NCBI GenBank assembly: GCA_017643925.1 | Contig: JAEPML010000013.1 | Coordinates: 95,398 to 159,397, forward strand | From: Roseibium sp. | GTDB lineage: Bacteria > Pseudomonadota > Alphaproteobacteria > Rhizobiales > Stappiaceae | Direction: 5' to 3' | Length of the DNA: 64,000 nucleotides | Part shown: piece by piece, positions 61,983 to 64,000 of the stretch | Layout of the letters: each line of letters opens with the position of its first letter | How positions within the stretch are numbered: the stretch's first letter is position 1 | Made by a program: the position numbers and the translations under genes | Notes under the pieces: generated by a model | What the model was told of the DNA's origin: nothing | The model's input: only the letters and a program-made list of their open reading frames with translations | Database searches by the model: none

Positions 61983-63452
61983 CTAACCGACTGTAAATTG
62001 CCCCATCATTCCACAGTCTTCGTGTTCAAGGATGTGGCAGTGATACATGTAGGGTGCATCCTTGGTAGCCTCGAAGTCGAACCTCACAAGTACTTCCGAC
62101 CATCCCTCCTCCACATGGACCATGTCTTTCCAACCGCTTGCATATGCAGGCGGAGGGCCGCCGTTCTGGCTCAGGATACGGAAAGAGCATCCGTGGATGT
62201 GGAACGGGTGCAACTGGTCATCAACTGAAATACGCCAGATTTCGGAATCACCCTTGCGCACCTCTTCGTCGATCCGGTCCATCTTCATTGGTTGGCCATT
62301 GATCGCCATTGCCCCTGCATCACCACAGAAGTTGTCCCAAGCCAGCGCTAGTGCGGCAAGATCGGCACCTACATCCATTTCCAACTGGAAGCTGCGCGTC
62401 ACGGTGGCGTCCGCTGACTTTGGCGGTTCTAAGTTTGCCAGTCGCGCCGGCATCGCTCCGTCAAAGCCATTGGTTGCGGATCGTGTCAGTGAAAGGGCCG
62501 TCGTGGTTTGGTTGCCTCCGAACAGGTTTGCAAAGAAGCCGCCTCCGCCCCCATCCAAATTCACGTTCAGAAAATTGGTCTCAACAGCGCTCATGTCGAC
62601 GAGAATCTCGTAGCGTTCTCCCGGCGACATCACAATGCTCTCCGCCTCGACGGGCGCGGATAGGAACCCACCATCCGACGCGATAACTGTAACAGGCCCA
62701 GTTTCCATCGACAGTCCCAGAAAGCGCGCATTGCAGGCGTTCAGTATTCGCAGTCGGACGAGCCCAGTGGGAACCGTTTGGGCAACCGGCGCGATTGCCC
62801 CATTGACCACAAGCGTGTCACCTTCAAAGCCATCTTCAAAGACAGCGGCTGACAGCTCATATGCCATCTTTCCGCTTCCATCGAACATCTTGTCCTGAAG
62901 GATCAAGGTGAAGTCATCCACACCATATGTCTTGGGTAAGTCGGCGGAAAGGCTCGCATCATCTTCGATCAGCAACACACCAGCGAGGCCCTTGTAAGTT
63001 TGCTGCGCAGTCTTGCCGTGCATGTGCGAATGGAACCAGTTCATCGAGGCATGCTGAACAATCGGCACATCTGGCGACCAGACAGACCCATGCTCGATTT
63101 CTTGGTGGGGACCGCCATCAACATCGCCCGGGATGTGTAAGCCGTGCCAATGAATTGTGGAGGTGTCTCCGATGTTGTTGGCTACGTCGAATGGGAGTGT
63201 CTGACCTTGTTTCACTTTGAGGACTGGCCCCAAGTAATCGTGATTTATCCCAAACGTCTCGCTGGCCACGCCTGTCCCGAAGTCGTGGCTGGCGGGGTTG
63301 AGTGCCAAAGATACCCGATCTTCAACACCACCGGTCAGGTCGGTCAGAGGGATGATCGGGAGCGGTCGCGCCGTCGATTTCGCCCACGCCAAGCCTCCGC
63401 CAGCTAAAAACATGCCAGCGCCGGTGGATTTCAGGAAAGTTCTGCGGTCCAT
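61983..63452 (-). CDS. Tat-exported multicopper oxidase (CueO-like)
   Basis: A 489-aa blue copper oxidase. The Tat signal is MDRRTFLKSTGAGMFLAGGG, cut near AWA. Copper sites: STIHWHGLHIPGDVDGGPHQ (type 2/3), WFHSHMHGKTAQQTYKGLAG, LHPFHIHGCSFRILSQNG (type 1/3), and YMYHCHILEHEDCGMMGQF (type 1 Cys-His-Met ligands). All twelve ligand positions seem present, so it should be active. Such enzymes oxidise Cu(I) or organic donors in the periplasm. A long Gly loop (LDGGGGGFFANLFGG) lies in the second half. The ATG at 63452 has GAGGG 6 nt upstream. It may be the cargo gene of the element. Confidence 0.9.
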   Translation of the reverse strand: MDRRTFLKSTGAGMFLAGGGLAWAKSTARPLPIIPLTDLTGGVEDRVSLALNPASHDFGTGVASETFGINHDYLGPVLKVKQGQTLPFDVANNIGDTSTIHWHGLHIPGDVDGGPHQEIEHGSVWSPDVPIVQHASMNWFHSHMHGKTAQQTYKGLAGVLLIEDDASLSADLPKTYGVDDFTLILQDKMFDGSGKMAYELSAAVFEDGFEGDTLVVNGAIAPVAQTVPTGLVRLRILNACNARFLGLSMETGPVTVIASDGGFLSAPVEAESIVMSPGERYEILVDMSAVETNFLNVNLDGGGGGFFANLFGGNQTTTALSLTRSATNGFDGAMPARLANLEPPKSADATVTRSFQLEMDVGADLAALALAWDNFCGDAGAMAINGQPMKMDRIDEEVRKGDSEIWRISVDDQLHPFHIHGCSFRILSQNGGPPPAYASGWKDMVHVEEGWSEVLVRFDFEATKDAPYMYHCHILEHEDCGMMGQFTVG

Positions 63453-63476
63453 TGCAACCCTCAAAGACTGTTATCT

Positions 63477-63683
63477 ATGGTTGAAAGGTCGCCACCTGAG
63501 GACATTCTTTCAATCGTGACTGATAAAGCAGACAACACTTTCTTGAGCCAAAATATCAAGGGAATAATGATGACGCTTATTGCGCGTTGGAACGCTCAGA
63601 TGGATGAAGCGCGCGCTGACAGCGAATTTGCCAATGTCCGCCCCGCTGACATTCGCGTGTTCGCTCAACTCCAAGCACCGTAA
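63477..63683 (+). pseudogene. MarR-like regulator, 5' fragment
   Basis: A 68-codon frame, MVERSPPEDILSIVTDKADN, then NIKGIMMTLIARWNAQMDEA and FANVRPADIRVFAQLQAP, stops where the winged-helix recognition part of a MarR-type protein would begin (relatives continue with a Gly-Arg and the DNA-binding helices). It is divergent from the multicopper oxidase, 24 nt from its ATG, as expected of a local regulator. Because it lacks DNA-binding helices it is called a fragment; a small functional protein cannot be excluded. Confidence 0.5.
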
Positions 63684-64000
63684 TGATACCAACGGCACCG
63701 CAAATCAAAGATAGAACCTTCATATAAACCACCTGACGGCCTACCAATCAGAGTTGTCAAGCCTTAGTGGCAACAAGAATCTGGCAAGGTTGTGTTCATC
63801 GGATGGTTGTTGCGCTGTTTCTTGAGAGCGGTCGTTCGTCCTCACCGCAGCATCGGTCAAAGTGGGCTCGTTTGAGACATTCGCTGCGGTTCGCATAAAT
63901 GACAGACATGAGCCGGCCCCCGGACTTCGTGAAAATTAACTTTTGTTTTTAGTGATGTGAAACTCGGCTGAGATCATGGTTGCAGCACGCCCAGCAGGCA
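63684..64000. other. Non-coding tail of the window inside the element
   Basis: No convincing open frame, RNA gene or insertion sequence end could be identified in these 317 bases. The end (63,940-63,960) is AT-rich with a TTAACTTTTGTTTTTAG stretch. It may be decayed coding sequence or element DNA. Confidence 0.35.

Noticed and set aside
61809..62228. 139-codon plus-strand frame over the multicopper oxidase 3' end
   Set aside because: Mostly the antisense of the oxidase copper-site region; no recognisable domain or ribosome site.
60546..64000. Right end of the integrative element within the window
   Set aside because: No N-terminal part of the interrupted repeat protein, no second TGTGCGAA array and no direct repeat of the left junction was seen before base 64,000.

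Overview
The window is a 64 kb stretch of an alphaproteobacterial chromosome. High GC (roughly 60% by eye) and gene blocks such as htpX-rsmB-heparinase-purH, dapC-like-ftsK-lolA, ftsE-ftsX-ydcF-plsC, argH-lptM-lysA-TIGR02302 and etfB-etfA-hbd point to the Hyphomicrobiales, most likely Stappiaceae (Roseibium/Labrenzia/Stappia type). That placement is an inference from gene order and protein style; no rRNA or tRNA gene was seen to confirm it.

Layout. 1-0.8 kb: 3' end of an MFS (Atg22/UMF1-like) transporter. 0.85-6.9 kb (minus): htpX, rsmB, a heparinase II/III-like protein and purH. 7-13.4 kb: SDHAF4-like DUF1674 protein, HEAT-like protein, SGNH hydrolase, class I aminotransferase, ftsK, lolA. 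13.4-20.9 kb: ATP-grasp ligase, a solute-binding protein reading antisense into it, PsiE-like protein, DUF1737, CitE-like lyase, EamA exporter, GNAT, DUF2125, ChaC-like cyclotransferase and a secreted repeat protein. 21.3-26.7 kb: plsC, ydcF-like, ftsX and ftsE facing a zinc-ribbon protein, hpt and a CpdR-like receiver. 26.8-33.2 kb: TIGR02302 protein, lysA, lptM, argH and a TlpA thioredoxin. 33.3-38.6 kb: three tiny proteins with a shared C-terminal motif, an acyl-CoA ligase, hbd, etfA and etfB. 38.9-41.3 kb: ECF sigma/anti-sigma pair facing a Gly-Asp-Arg repeat membrane protein and a lipoprotein. 41.3-49.4 kb: rhomboid protease, cobalamin adenosyltransferase, small twin-TM protein, SDR, UbiH-type hydroxylase, TesB, CobW GTPase with a His-rich loop, and a D,D-carboxypeptidase.

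49.6-57.8 kb is one compact urease operon (ureD-A-B, two LprI-like secreted proteins, ureC, an unknown protein, a GST, ureE-F-G, an unknown protein), preceded by a good match to a sigma-54 (-24/-12) promoter, which suggests nitrogen control. Many of its genes overlap or nearly touch, so the five non-urease genes are probably co-expressed with the enzyme.

From about 58.7 kb the sequence becomes visibly more AT-rich. A gene for a protein of Ig-like repeats is cut off at its 5' side and an integrative element begins: three TGTGCGAA repeats at exact 12-bp spacing, a tyrosine recombinase, a 5'-truncated GIY-YIG nuclease remnant, a CoiA-like gene broken by one in-frame TGA, a Tat-exported multicopper oxidase and a truncated MarR-like gene. 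The other end of the element is not in the window.

The least explained parts are the three small tandem proteins (33.3-34.3 kb), the sigma-factor module whose anti-sigma factor and lipoprotein carry the same C-terminal domain (38.9-41.3 kb), and the extra genes inside the urease operon.
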